Part shown: piece by piece, positions 1 to 7,871 of the stretch
Layout of the letters: every line of letters starts with the position of its first letter
How positions within the stretch are numbered: position 1 is the first letter of the stretch
Assembly: GCA_010031985.1 (NCBI GenBank)
Contig: RGYP01000021.1
Coordinates: 1-13,990 of the forward strand
From: Gammaproteobacteria bacterium
GTDB lineage: Bacteria > Pseudomonadota > Gammaproteobacteria > Steroidobacterales > Steroidobacteraceae
DNA length: 13,990 nucleotides
Reading direction: 5' to 3'
Notes under the pieces: model-generated
Seen by the model: the letters and a program-made list of their open reading frames with translations, nothing else
Databases searched by the model: none
Told to the model about the DNA's origin: nothing
Made by a program: the position numbers and the translations under genes

Positions 1-1181
1 ATTTCGCGCATCTCTTTTTTCCGGGTGACGATCCAGTCGTTCAGCAATTGAACGCGGCAGTACTCTTCGCGCTCGGCTTTGTCGTCAGACCTCTGGGCGC
101 GATGATCTTCGGACAGATTGCCGATCGTCGCGGACGCCGTACGGCACTCACTCTCTCGGTAGCGCTGATGTGCTTCGGCTCCTTGGTGATCGCCATCGCA
201 CCGACCTACGCCACGGCGGGTGCGTTGGCACCCGCCGTGCTGTTAGCTGCAAGAATTCTGCAGGGGCTGAGTCTGGGTGGCGAGTATGGTGCCAGTGCAA
301 CCTATCTCAGCGAGGTGGCACATCCCAGGTATCGTGGATTCTTTTCAAGTTTTCAGTACGTCACGCTGATCGGCGGCCAGCTTTGCGCGCTACTCGTACT
401 GCTGGTACTTCAGCAATTCGTGCTCACCCGCGAGCAACTTCTGGAATGGGGATGGCGGATCCCGTTCGTGATCGGTGCGCTACTGGCCGTGGTCGCTGCG
501 CTGATGCGTCGTAATCTTCATGAGACCGAGTTCTTCGAGAAGGCGCGGCCTGCGAACGAGAAGGCGAGAAGTTCGCTACGGGCTCTGCTCGAGCATCCGC
601 GCGAAGCGGCGCTGGTCGTCGGTCTCACATTGGGCGGTACGGTGGCGTTCTACACCTACACCACCTACATGCAGAAATATCTGAAGCTGACGGTGAAGCT
701 CAGCGACGTCGAAACCACCTTGGTGACGGCAGGTTCGCTGTTGTTCGCGATGTTGCTGCAGCCTATTTACGGGGCACTGTCCGATGTCGTCGGCCGCCGT
801 CCCTTGCTAGTGGGTTTCGGCGTCGCCGGCACGGTTTTGACCGTGCCTTTGTTGACGGCACTGCAGAGCGCGTCGACGCCGTGGCACGCGTTTTTGTTTC
901 TGACTTTCGCGTGGGTGATCGTCTCGGGATACACCTCGATCAACGCGATCGTCAAAGCAGAGCTTTTTCCGACCCATGTGCGCGCTACTGGCGTCGCCGT
1001 ACCCTATGCCATTGCAGTGTCACTGTTCGGCGGCAGCGCCGAGTCGGTGGCCCTGTGGTTCAAGTCGATCGGGCGCGAGAGTTGGTTTTATTACTACCTC
1101 ACCGCGTGCATAGCGACTTCACTCGTCGTTTATCTATGCATGCGGGACACCCGCGATCATTCCGCGTTGGATCGACAGTGA
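1..1181 (+). CDS. kgtP: 2-oxoglutarate (alpha-ketoglutarate) permease, KgtP-like MFS symporter, 5'-truncated
   Basis: An inner-membrane proton symporter of the metabolite:H+ symporter branch of the major facilitator superfamily, expected to import 2-oxoglutarate. The reading frame is open from base 3 and runs to a TGA at 1179-1181, giving 392 residues. By comparison with E. coli KgtP (432 aa, from memory) roughly the first 48 residues lie before the window. The TTG at 48 is internal to the protein and is not the start. MFS motif A after TM2 is visible at 111-140 (GQIADRRGRR) and its second-half copy at 771-800 (GALSDVVGRR). Other KgtP-like blocks are GGEYGASATYLSEV, SFQYVTLIGGQL, YTTYMQKYL and KAELFPTHVRATGV. 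Many hydrophobic helices are evident. Family assignment is firm. Substrate is inferred from close resemblance to KgtP; another dicarboxylate or osmolyte within the family is possible. Confidence 0.9.
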   Translation, partial: FAHLFFPGDDPVVQQLNAAVLFALGFVVRPLGAMIFGQIADRRGRRTALTLSVALMCFGSLVIAIAPTYATAGALAPAVLLAARILQGLSLGGEYGASATYLSEVAHPRYRGFFSSFQYVTLIGGQLCALLVLLVLQQFVLTREQLLEWGWRIPFVIGALLAVVAALMRRNLHETEFFEKARPANEKARSSLRALLEHPREAALVVGLTLGGTVAFYTYTTYMQKYLKLTVKLSDVETTLVTAGSLLFAMLLQPIYGALSDVVGRRPLLVGFGVAGTVLTVPLLTALQSASTPWHAFLFLTFAWVIVSGYTSINAIVKAELFPTHVRATGVAVPYAIAVSLFGGSAESVALWFKSIGRESWFYYYLTACIATSLVVYLCMRDTRDHSALDRQ

Positions 1182-1201
1182 CCGTGCAGGGCGGTTTTTT
1201 T
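1181..1201 (+). terminator. possible weak Rho-independent terminator after kgtP
   Basis: A short ACCG/CGGT stem (1181-1184 with 1192-1195) around a 7-nt loop is followed directly by seven T residues at 1195-1201, immediately after the kgtP stop codon. The stem is only 4 bp, so efficiency would be low. The position in a 36-bp gap between convergent genes is what favours it. Confidence 0.35.
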
Positions 1202-1217
1202 GCGGTCGCGCTGTGAA

Positions 1218-1682
1218 TCAGTGGCGATGTTGCTCAAGAGCAAGCTGACGCGCGAACGCCAGATCGTCGGTCGTGACGCGCAGCCGCTTGGCGATCGATC
1301 GGGCAACGGCGCGGTAAAACGCGGCGGCTGCCACGGGGTTTGCGGCGAGTTTGTCGCGTAGCGTCGTGGTGCTGATTTTGATCATTTCACAGCGTTCGCT
1401 CGCGGTTACGGTAGCGCTGTGGGGCGCCTCGTCCACGAGCCCGAGTTCACCGAAGTGACTGCCCGACCCGAGTATGACGACGTCTGCGTCGCTGCCGCTC
1501 TTCGTGACGCGTACGCTGCCGGTGCGGATGAGGTAGAGCCCGTCGGCGGCTTGCCCCTCGCGACAGATATCCTGCCCTGCATCGAAGGTATGCGTGGAGG
1601 CGGCTGCGCCCACCACCGAAAGCGTCGCAGCGTCGAGATCCTTGAGAAGATGGATACCTTGCAGAGCCTGAACGGCAGTCAT
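1218..1682 (-). CDS. stand-alone cyclic-nucleotide-binding-fold (Crp-like) protein
   Basis: A 154-residue cytoplasmic protein consisting of one CNB beta-barrel fold. The start is the ATG at 1680-1682, chosen because a GGGAGA ribosome site lies about 8 nt upstream and because the longer frame would run into mak on the other strand. Visible elements are FDAGQDICREGQ and GLYLIRTGSVRV in the barrel, then the phosphate-binding cassette FGELGLVDEAPHSATV at residues 77-92, then helices to the C-terminus. There is no helix-turn-helix, so it is not a complete CRP/FNR regulator, and no attached kinase, transporter or GGDEF domain. In the cassette, the arginine that normally holds the cyclic phosphate is replaced by His88 (APHS instead of APRS). 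Ligand and partner are unknown. It is convergent with kgtP and divergent from mak. The fold is confident, the role is not. Confidence 0.88.
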   Translation of the reverse strand: MTAVQALQGIHLLKDLDAATLSVVGAAASTHTFDAGQDICREGQAADGLYLIRTGSVRVTKSGSDADVVILGSGSHFGELGLVDEAPHSATVTASERCEMIKISTTTLRDKLAANPVAAAAFYRAVARSIAKRLRVTTDDLAFARQLALEQHRH

Positions 1683-1714
1683 GAGTCGTGTCTCCCTCGT
1701 TTTGCGTGGCACCT

Positions 1715-1741
1715 CTGACGGGGTGCGCAGCGCAGTATAAC
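1715..1741 (+). promoter_or_regulatory. candidate divergent promoter region between the CNB gene and mak
   Basis: The 104 bp at 1683-1786 separate two divergent genes. On the plus strand CTGACG (1715-1720), a 15-bp spacer and TATAAC (1736-1741) form a weak sigma-70-like promoter for mak. On the minus strand TATACT (complement of 1734-1739) is a -10-like hexamer for the CNB gene, without a good -35. The two -10 elements overlap. Assignment is by eye only. Confidence 0.35.
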
Positions 1742-1786
1742 GCGCAGGATTTGCCGCGATGTCGTCCGCCGGGTGTAATAACCCGT

Positions 1787-2719
1787 ATGCCATTCGAGCC
1801 AGAGCCCAAAGACCGGCCGCTGATCGGTGTCGATTTCGGTGGGACCAAGATCGAGGTCGCCGCACTCGATACGCAAGGCGTGCCGATATTGCGTAGACGC
1901 AGGGCGACGCCCACCGATTACGCATCTGCGCTCGTCGCGATCCGCGAACTCGTGACCGAGGTCGAATCGCAGACTGCAGCCGTGCACCAGATCGGCGTAG
2001 GCGGCCCGGGTTCTATCTCGCCCCGTACCGGCCTGCTGCGTAACTCGAACACGCTGTACCTCAACGGCCGATCCTTCGTGAGGGATCTCGAGCAGGTTCT
2101 CGGCAAGGCTGTTCGCTACAGCAACGATGCCAACTGCCTTGCACTGTCGGAGGCGGTCGATGGGGCAGCGGCGGGTGCACGCGTGGTCTTCGCAGTCATC
2201 ATCGGCACGGGCTGCGGTGGTGGCATCGCGGTCGACGGTCAGCTGATCGAGGGCGCCAATGGCATCGGTGGAGAATGGGGACACAACCCCCTGCCGTGGC
2301 TGCAAGAGGCCGAGTTGCGCGAGTCTGCAAGCTGCTGGTGTGGACAGAGAGGATGTCTTGAAACCTGGATTTCGGGCTCGGGTTTGCAACGCGATTTTTT
2401 GGCTACGACGGGTGCTGCGCTGACGGGTGAGGAGATCATGGCTGCAGCAAGGCGTGGTGAGTTGGCCGCCGTCGCCGCTTTCGAGCGGTACCTCGATCGT
2501 CTTGCGCGGGCGCTCGCGAGCGTCATCAACCTCATCGATCCGCAGGTCATCGTTTTGGGTGGCGGCATGTCGAATGTCGACGAACTCTATGAACGACTGC
2601 CGAAGCTCATCCTTCGCCACGTTTTCTCGGACGTTTGGGATTCGAAATTGGTGCGGGCGAAGTGGGGGGATTCGTCCGGCGTGCGTGGTGCTGCACGACT
2701 CTGGCAGCAATCAACGTAA
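1787..2719 (+). CDS. mak: fructokinase, ROK family (Mak)
   Basis: Cytoplasmic sugar kinase that transfers phosphate from ATP to the C6 hydroxyl of fructose (and more weakly other hexoses). It has 310 residues, close to E. coli Mak (about 302). The N-terminal phosphate-binding motif DFGGTK is at residues 16-21. The catalytic aspartate is D114 in SNDAN. The ROK signature follows as GTGCGGGIAVDGQ (about 140-152) and GEWGHNPLPW (162-171). The structural zinc site H166, C183, C185, C190 is complete (CWCGQRGC), and VIVLGGGMSNVD lies near the C-terminus. Stretches such as NDANCLALSEAVDGAAAGA and GDSSGVRGAA are nearly those of E. coli Mak. There is no N-terminal HTH, so it is an enzyme and not a NagC/Mlc-type repressor. 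ATG 1787 is the only sensible start; I see no strong Shine-Dalgarno before it. Its last 9 bases overlap recD tail-to-tail. Exact hexose preference is inferred from similarity. Confidence 0.93.
   Translation: MPFEPEPKDRPLIGVDFGGTKIEVAALDTQGVPILRRRRATPTDYASALVAIRELVTEVESQTAAVHQIGVGGPGSISPRTGLLRNSNTLYLNGRSFVRDLEQVLGKAVRYSNDANCLALSEAVDGAAAGARVVFAVIIGTGCGGGIAVDGQLIEGANGIGGEWGHNPLPWLQEAELRESASCWCGQRGCLETWISGSGLQRDFLATTGAALTGEEIMAAARRGELAAVAAFERYLDRLARALASVINLIDPQVIVLGGGMSNVDELYERLPKLILRHVFSDVWDSKLVRAKWGDSSGVRGAARLWQQST
2711..2719. other. tail-to-tail coding overlap of mak and recD
   Basis: The TAA of mak (2717-2719) lies upstream, on the plus strand, of the TGA of recD (complement of 2711-2713) within the same 9 bp. 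The two genes therefore share their 3' ends and any read-through makes antisense RNA to the other. No hairpin-plus-T-run is seen here. Confidence 0.9.
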
Positions 2720-4354
2720 TCGGTCGACAAGCCCCGAGGTTCGTTCGACGGTTTGTTTGCAGGCTTCGAGTAGGGTTTGCGGATCGCCCCAGATCTCAAC
2801 GTCGTTCCTGGCGCGGCTGACCGCAGTGTAGAGCAGCTCTCGCGTCATGATCGGACTCGAGGTCGGCGGGAGGATCACGAGGGCGCGATCGAACTCCGAT
2901 CCCTGACTGCGGTGCACCGTGAGCGCAAAAGCCGTTTCGTGGGGCGGGAGTCTGAGTGCCGGCACGGCGCGTAGCGCACCATCGACCGATGGAAAAAAGA
3001 CTTGCATGCCCGCGCTCTGTGGATCGCGTATCACGACTCCGCTGTCCCCGTTGTAGAGCTGCAAGTCATGATCATTTCGAGTGAGCACGATTGGCCTACG
3101 CTCGTAGAGCACGCCGCTCGCGCGTATGAAGTCCTCGGAATCGAGTATTCCTTCGATGATTTCATTGACGGCATCGACTCCGAACGGACCGCGTCGTAGC
3201 GGGCAGAGGATGCGGCTACGACCGAGCGCCGCAAGCATCGCGCCGGGCTCAGACTCTGTCAGTGCTGCACGCAGATGGACGAGCGCCGTCGAATCGCCCA
3301 ATGCCGAAGCGAGTCGCGTCCGTTCCGGTAAGGCGCGCAGGCGGATGTCGGCGTAGCGTTCGGATCCGAGAAGCGCGAGTGCCTGCTCGCCATCTCCCTC
3401 GCGAATGGCATCGCAAAGCAGACCGATGCCGCTCTGTGCGCCATAGCGATATTGTTTTTCCAGCGAGATCAAGGCGCTGCCGAGGCTTTGGCTCTTACTC
3501 GCTGCGATGGCGATGTCGGCGAGGACCGCTCCGGCCTCGACCGAGGCCAGTTGATGCGGATCGCCGACGAGCACGATTTCTGCAGCAGGCTTGAGCGCCG
3601 CAAACAACTTCGCCATCAACGGCAGATCGACCATCGATGCTTCATCGACGATGACGACGTCGGCAGGCAGAGGGTTTTTGGCATCGTGCTTGAAGAACGG
3701 TGAGTCGTTGCGTGATCCCAGCAGCCGGTGCAGGGTCGAGGCAGAGCGGGGCAGGTGGGCGCGTTGCTCCTCCGACAGCGTGCCAAGCGTTTCCAGTTGC
3801 TCGAGTCTCCGGCGTAGGCTTTCCTCCATGCGGTGCGCGGCCTTTCCGGTGGGCGCAGCGAGCGCGATGACGGATCCGGCGTTGCGGGCGATGACCGCGA
3901 GCAGCTCGTCGATGATACGAGTGGTTTTTCCGGTGCCGGGTCCTCCCACGATAACCCTGAAGCGTCCCGCTGAAACTCGGGCGAGAATGTTTTTGGCGAG
4001 GCTGCGTTCGTACTCGTCGTAGCGATGCAAATACAGTCTACCGGCTGAGTCGAGCACGAGAGGCAAAAAATCCGGTTCACCGATCGCAACGAGACCGCTA
4101 CGTGCGAGATCGTTGCGCCACGTCTCGATGTCTGGCCATGGCGCGAGCGTCGCAATCGTCGTACCCGAATCTTTGGGCGGTCGCGACAAATCGAGACAAA
4201 CGTGACCCTGTCGCAGCATCAGACTGCCGAGAGCGGCCGCGTACCCGATGAGTTGCGAGTCGCTTTGGGCACGGGCGACGAGTTGCCTTGCCAAGTGCCG
4301 GTCGAGGGTCGAAAAACCCTCGTGCGCCAGAAATTCGTCGAGATCAACGGGCAT
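2711..4354 (-). CDS. recD: exodeoxyribonuclease V subunit alpha, RecD helicase
   Basis: The fast 5'-to-3' superfamily 1B helicase motor of RecBCD, acting on broken duplex ends. It has 547 residues, somewhat shorter than E. coli RecD (about 608). Walker A GGPGTGKT is at residues 137-144 and the second conserved block APTGKAAHRMEESL at about 167-180. Walker B VIVDEASMVD has the DE pair at 237-238, and motif III VGDPHQLASVEAG begins at 263. Motif V is represented by TVHRSQGSEFD and motif VI by LLYTAVSRARNDV near the C-terminus. The ATG start at 4352-4354 lies 11 bp inside the end of recB, which implies translational coupling. Its stop lies inside the last codons of mak on the opposite strand (2711-2719), with no terminator visible between the converging units. 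All motor motifs appear intact. Confidence 0.97.
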   Translation of the reverse strand: MPVDLDEFLAHEGFSTLDRHLARQLVARAQSDSQLIGYAAALGSLMLRQGHVCLDLSRPPKDSGTTIATLAPWPDIETWRNDLARSGLVAIGEPDFLPLVLDSAGRLYLHRYDEYERSLAKNILARVSAGRFRVIVGGPGTGKTTRIIDELLAVIARNAGSVIALAAPTGKAAHRMEESLRRRLEQLETLGTLSEEQRAHLPRSASTLHRLLGSRNDSPFFKHDAKNPLPADVVIVDEASMVDLPLMAKLFAALKPAAEIVLVGDPHQLASVEAGAVLADIAIAASKSQSLGSALISLEKQYRYGAQSGIGLLCDAIREGDGEQALALLGSERYADIRLRALPERTRLASALGDSTALVHLRAALTESEPGAMLAALGRSRILCPLRRGPFGVDAVNEIIEGILDSEDFIRASGVLYERRPIVLTRNDHDLQLYNGDSGVVIRDPQSAGMQVFFPSVDGALRAVPALRLPPHETAFALTVHRSQGSEFDRALVILPPTSSPIMTRELLYTAVSRARNDVEIWGDPQTLLEACKQTVERTSGLVDRLR

Positions 4355-7300
4355 CGCCGTCGCCGCCGTGTCCGAAAACTACATCACCCAAACCGCGCAG
4401 GAATGTCTCCGTCGGCCTCGCAAAGTGCACGCCACGTTCGGTGGCGGAGGGGTCGAGACCCCTCACGAAGACGTAAAAGATGCCGCCGAAGTGCTGCTCG
4501 TACCGGTAATCGGGCAAGCGACCCGCCAGAAAACGCTGGAGCGCGAGCGCGTAGAGCCACGACTGCAGGTGATAAAAATTGTCTGCCATCGCACGATCGA
4601 GACGCTCTGGCGAGTAATCGCTGGTCGAGTGACCGAGCCAGTTGGATTTCCAGTCCGCGAGGTAATAACGCCCCTCGTGTCGGAACACCAGATCCATGAA
4701 GCCGCGCAAATAGCCATCGAGAGGATCGAACTGCAAACGCTCGAGGGTGTTTGGCAGGCTGGTTGCGTTGCCGACGTTGCAGGCCGCCGCGAGCTCGCGG
4801 GTCGTGAAAGATCTGACCGGGTAGTAAAACTCTGCCTCGTTGATTCGATCCGTCAGTGCGACTTCGGCCAGTCTGACTGCACGATCCGCGGCAGCGAGAG
4901 GATGTGTCAGCAGCATTTCGAGTTGGCTGTGGACCGCAGCTCGCATTTCATCCTCGAGCAAGAGCGGTGCGAAATATTGATCGATGAGAGCCGGTAGCGC
5001 AGCAGGCTGCCGGAAGTCGACGCGCTCAAGCACCGCGTGCAGTGCGATACCCGTTGCTGCGCCACGTGGGAGTCTGAATATAGGTGCGATGTCCCGACTG
5101 GAGAGATCGCCGAGGGGCGCCAGCGTCGGAAGTTCGTCACGATCTTGGGCTCGTTCTTCGGTAGCGCCGGAAATCAGGCGACTGAAGCTGCCGACCATGA
5201 GTCCCTGAGAAAGACTGCGCTGAGGTTCCCGTGCCGAAAGCGTTGTCGGATTCGCAGTTCCCTTGGTAGTCGACGATAACGAGGCCGATGGTCCGAGCGC
5301 CAAGGGATGACGGTAGCACTCGCGGACGCTGATTTGCGTCGGATGCTTCCCCGCAAGCTCGCGAGCGGTCGCGATCGCATCGGCCCCCAAAACGGCAGCG
5401 ACGGCCGATTTGGGTGGCGAGCTTTCTTTGGTCTCGGGTAGGTAGAGATAGCAACGCTGTACTGCGCGCGTCACGGCGACGTAGAGAAGACGGACCTCCT
5501 CGGCCAGCAATTCCTTGGCGGCAAGGGCTTTGTGATGCGGATCTGGTTCGTCGCCGAGGTCGAGCGTCATGCGAAACGGTGCGCTTTCTTCGTGAAACAG
5601 AATGTCTTTCACATTCTTTGATGCGCCATGGGAGGGACAGAACACCACCGGATACTCGAGACCCTTGGCGTTGTGGATGGTGACGAGGCGGATGGCGTCA
5701 TCGTCTTTGTCGAGGCGCTGGATGTGCTGCTCCGCGCTCGTGCCTTGCCTCGCCCGCTGAGCATGCATCCACGTGACGACGCCTGCAGGGGCCAAATGGT
5801 CGTGATGCTCGACTTCTTGAGCGAGTTCGCCGAGATGCAACAGGTTCGTCAGTTTGCGCTCGCCGCCCCGTTGCGATACCAGCTGCCGTCGCAGCCCCTG
5901 AGTGACGATCAGCGCCCGAAACATCGAGGCAAAACCTCGTCGGTGCCATCGATCACGCAATTTCGCAAACGTCTCGGCCCATTTCGTCCACTCCGAGTCG
6001 TTCGACTCGAGCCGCAAAAGCGTATCGGCCGTCAGTCCAAAGCAGGAGGCCGTCAAGGCGGTACGCAGCACACGTCGATTGGCAGGCTCGAGTACCGCAG
6101 CCAAGATCCGCAGCAATTCGTCTGCTTCCCGAGAATCGAACACGCTCTGTTGGGTTTGTCGAACGACGGGGATGTTGATCGAGCGAAGCTTTTCCTCGAT
6201 ATGTTCGGCCTCGTGATGCGAACGAACGAGAACGGCGATATCCGACGCCCGAAGTTCGCGATCGGCAAGTCGATGACTGGTCAAAAGCGTTTGAATCTCG
6301 AGCACGATGTCGGTTGCGATCAGCTCCCGCGCCTCCGCGCTTTCGCTCACGGTCACCATGACCATCGGCGAAGGCGACTTTTCATCGGCGCCGACGAGCG
6401 CCTGTCTGGCGGCACGCTCACCGTCCGCACGAGCCGTCAGAAAGCGAATCTCCTCTGCGCGGAAACAATGCTCCTGGTGTGAAAACAAGTGATTCACCGC
6501 CGCCACCAACTCGACGCTCGAGCGATAGTTCGTCCTCAGGGTACGAATGCGCGACGGACTCGCCTGGCTCAGCGCGCGGTGCACTCCGAGATACGTGAAC
6601 AAATCGGCGCCGCGAAACCCGTAGATGGATTGCTTGGGATCACCGATCAACATCAATATTTGCGGGGGTTGCGCGAACAGCTTGCCGAAGATCTCGTATT
6701 GCAGAGGATCGGTATCCTGAAACTCGTCGATCAGCGCCGCCCGATACTGTCCGCGAACAGCCCTCGTCAGTGCGTCCGCATGTGCGCCGCAAAGCGCGTC
6801 GCGGGTCAGAGTCAGCATGTCGTCGAAGCTCATCACGCCACGTGAGGCTTTGAGCTTCGGCAGCGTCGTCACGGCGAATTCCAGAAATTCGCGTCGCAGG
6901 GCAGCGGCCCAGGTCTGTCGGGCAGTCGAAAACTTGCTGCAGAGATCGAAGAACGGATCATCCGGGAAGCGCTTGCCTTTTTGGGTCTGCCCGGAAAGGC
7001 GTTTCGCTTCAATGGCCTCCGATCGCATGGCCTCGATTGCTTCTATTGCGTCGGTGCTGATGACGTCCGAGCGAATCCAAGCGTCTAGTGCTGCAACGAA
7101 TTTTCGCAAGCGCTCTTTGCCAAAGCCCTTGCCATTATCTTTGCTGATGCCCGGATGATCAAAAAGTTGCTGCAGTCGAGCGCCTTCGTGCTGCCAGGTA
7201 TCTCGAAGGTTGTCGCCCGCCGCAGTCAGTGGGCCGAGGGCCTCCGCCGAGCTCAGCGTCACGCTCGGCAGAATCTGTAGATCGGGATGTCGGGAAAGAC

Positions 7301-7871
7301 GCAGCAACAGCGTCACCCCCGCATCGGGTGTCAGATCGGCGTGCTGGGCGAGTGCTGCCACGAACGGGCTAATGCCGCCTTGTCGCTGCTGCCAAAAATC
7401 GTGTGCCGCCTCGTACACCAGCTCGGTGGTATCTCGGATGACCTCGGCCTCGAACGGCGCGTTACCCTCGAAGGCATTATCGCGCAGTAGTTTTTGGCAG
7501 AACCCGTGGATGGTGGAGATCGTCGCCTCGTCGAAGGAGGCCAAGGCCAGGGCGATGCGCCGTCGGGCCACATCGGTGGAAATTCCTGCCAGTGCGATGG
7601 CCCGCGTCACGGGATCTTTGCGGACCCCCGTCGCCAGCTCGTCATCGACTTGCATGAGTCGTGCGCGAATTCGCCCGCGCAGCTCCAGCGTTGCCGCTTC
7701 GGTGAATGTGACGACGAGAATACTGCGCAGCGCCAACGCCTCGATGACGATGAGTCGGACGACGATTCCGGAGATCGTATAAGTCTTGCCCGTACCTGCG
7801 CTCGCTTCGAGCAGGGTGACCCCCGTTTCGATGGGCGTTGTCTCGAGGTGAAATTCTTCGGGCTCGTTCAC
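4344..7871 (-). CDS. recB: exodeoxyribonuclease V subunit beta, RecB helicase-nuclease
   Basis: The 3'-to-5' superfamily 1A helicase and sole nuclease of RecBCD; it also loads RecA after Chi. It has 1175 residues (E. coli 1180). Walker A ASAGTGKT is at 23-30, motif Ia VTFTEAATLELRGR from 54, and motif Ib STIHGFCQKLLR at 119-130. Walker B LIDEFQDTDPLQ has D382-E383, motif III LIGDPKQSIYGFRGAD starts at 408, and motif IV has TNYRSS at 447-452. Motif V VTIHNAKGLEYPVVF starts at 730 and motif VI LLYVAVTRA covers 795-803. In the C-terminal nuclease the metal-site residues H945 (GIALHAVLE), D1060 (GFMDLVF), D1073 and K1075 (YLADWKSNW) are present. The latter three are offset by exactly 7 from the E. 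coli D1067/D1080/K1082 known from the literature. The start is GTG 7869-7871, overlapping the recC stop as GTGA. The enzyme appears fully functional. Confidence 0.97.
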   Translation of the reverse strand: MNEPEEFHLETTPIETGVTLLEASAGTGKTYTISGIVVRLIVIEALALRSILVVTFTEAATLELRGRIRARLMQVDDELATGVRKDPVTRAIALAGISTDVARRRIALALASFDEATISTIHGFCQKLLRDNAFEGNAPFEAEVIRDTTELVYEAAHDFWQQRQGGISPFVAALAQHADLTPDAGVTLLLRLSRHPDLQILPSVTLSSAEALGPLTAAGDNLRDTWQHEGARLQQLFDHPGISKDNGKGFGKERLRKFVAALDAWIRSDVISTDAIEAIEAMRSEAIEAKRLSGQTQKGKRFPDDPFFDLCSKFSTARQTWAAALRREFLEFAVTTLPKLKASRGVMSFDDMLTLTRDALCGAHADALTRAVRGQYRAALIDEFQDTDPLQYEIFGKLFAQPPQILMLIGDPKQSIYGFRGADLFTYLGVHRALSQASPSRIRTLRTNYRSSVELVAAVNHLFSHQEHCFRAEEIRFLTARADGERAARQALVGADEKSPSPMVMVTVSESAEARELIATDIVLEIQTLLTSHRLADRELRASDIAVLVRSHHEAEHIEEKLRSINIPVVRQTQQSVFDSREADELLRILAAVLEPANRRVLRTALTASCFGLTADTLLRLESNDSEWTKWAETFAKLRDRWHRRGFASMFRALIVTQGLRRQLVSQRGGERKLTNLLHLGELAQEVEHHDHLAPAGVVTWMHAQRARQGTSAEQHIQRLDKDDDAIRLVTIHNAKGLEYPVVFCPSHGASKNVKDILFHEESAPFRMTLDLGDEPDPHHKALAAKELLAEEVRLLYVAVTRAVQRCYLYLPETKESSPPKSAVAAVLGADAIATARELAGKHPTQISVRECYRHPLALGPSASLSSTTKGTANPTTLSAREPQRSLSQGLMVGSFSRLISGATEERAQDRDELPTLAPLGDLSSRDIAPIFRLPRGAATGIALHAVLERVDFRQPAALPALIDQYFAPLLLEDEMRAAVHSQLEMLLTHPLAAADRAVRLAEVALTDRINEAEFYYPVRSFTTRELAAACNVGNATSLPNTLERLQFDPLDGYLRGFMDLVFRHEGRYYLADWKSNWLGHSTSDYSPERLDRAMADNFYHLQSWLYALALQRFLAGRLPDYRYEQHFGGIFYVFVRGLDPSATERGVHFARPTETFLRGLGDVVFGHGGDGDAR

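Noticed and set aside
1683..1925. Extension of the CNB protein upstream to a start at 1925
   Set aside because: The added residues are Arg-rich and unlike a CNB N-terminus, they overlap mak, and a good ribosome site precedes the internal ATG at 1682.
2333..2342. GCTGGTGT, a 7-of-8 match to E. coli Chi in mak
   Set aside because: One mismatch is enough to lose most Chi activity in E. coli, near-matches are frequent by chance, and the local RecC may read another sequence.
1679..2710. A 343-codon open frame antisense to mak
   Set aside because: It lies wholly opposite a convincingly conserved fructokinase, is rich in Arg/His/Gln in the manner of GC-rich shadow frames, and matches no family I recognise.
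5628..6482. A 284-codon open frame on the plus strand inside recB
   Set aside because: It is opposite conserved RecB helicase sequence, and its composition and lack of a recognisable domain or ribosome site mark it as a shadow of the GC-rich codon pattern.
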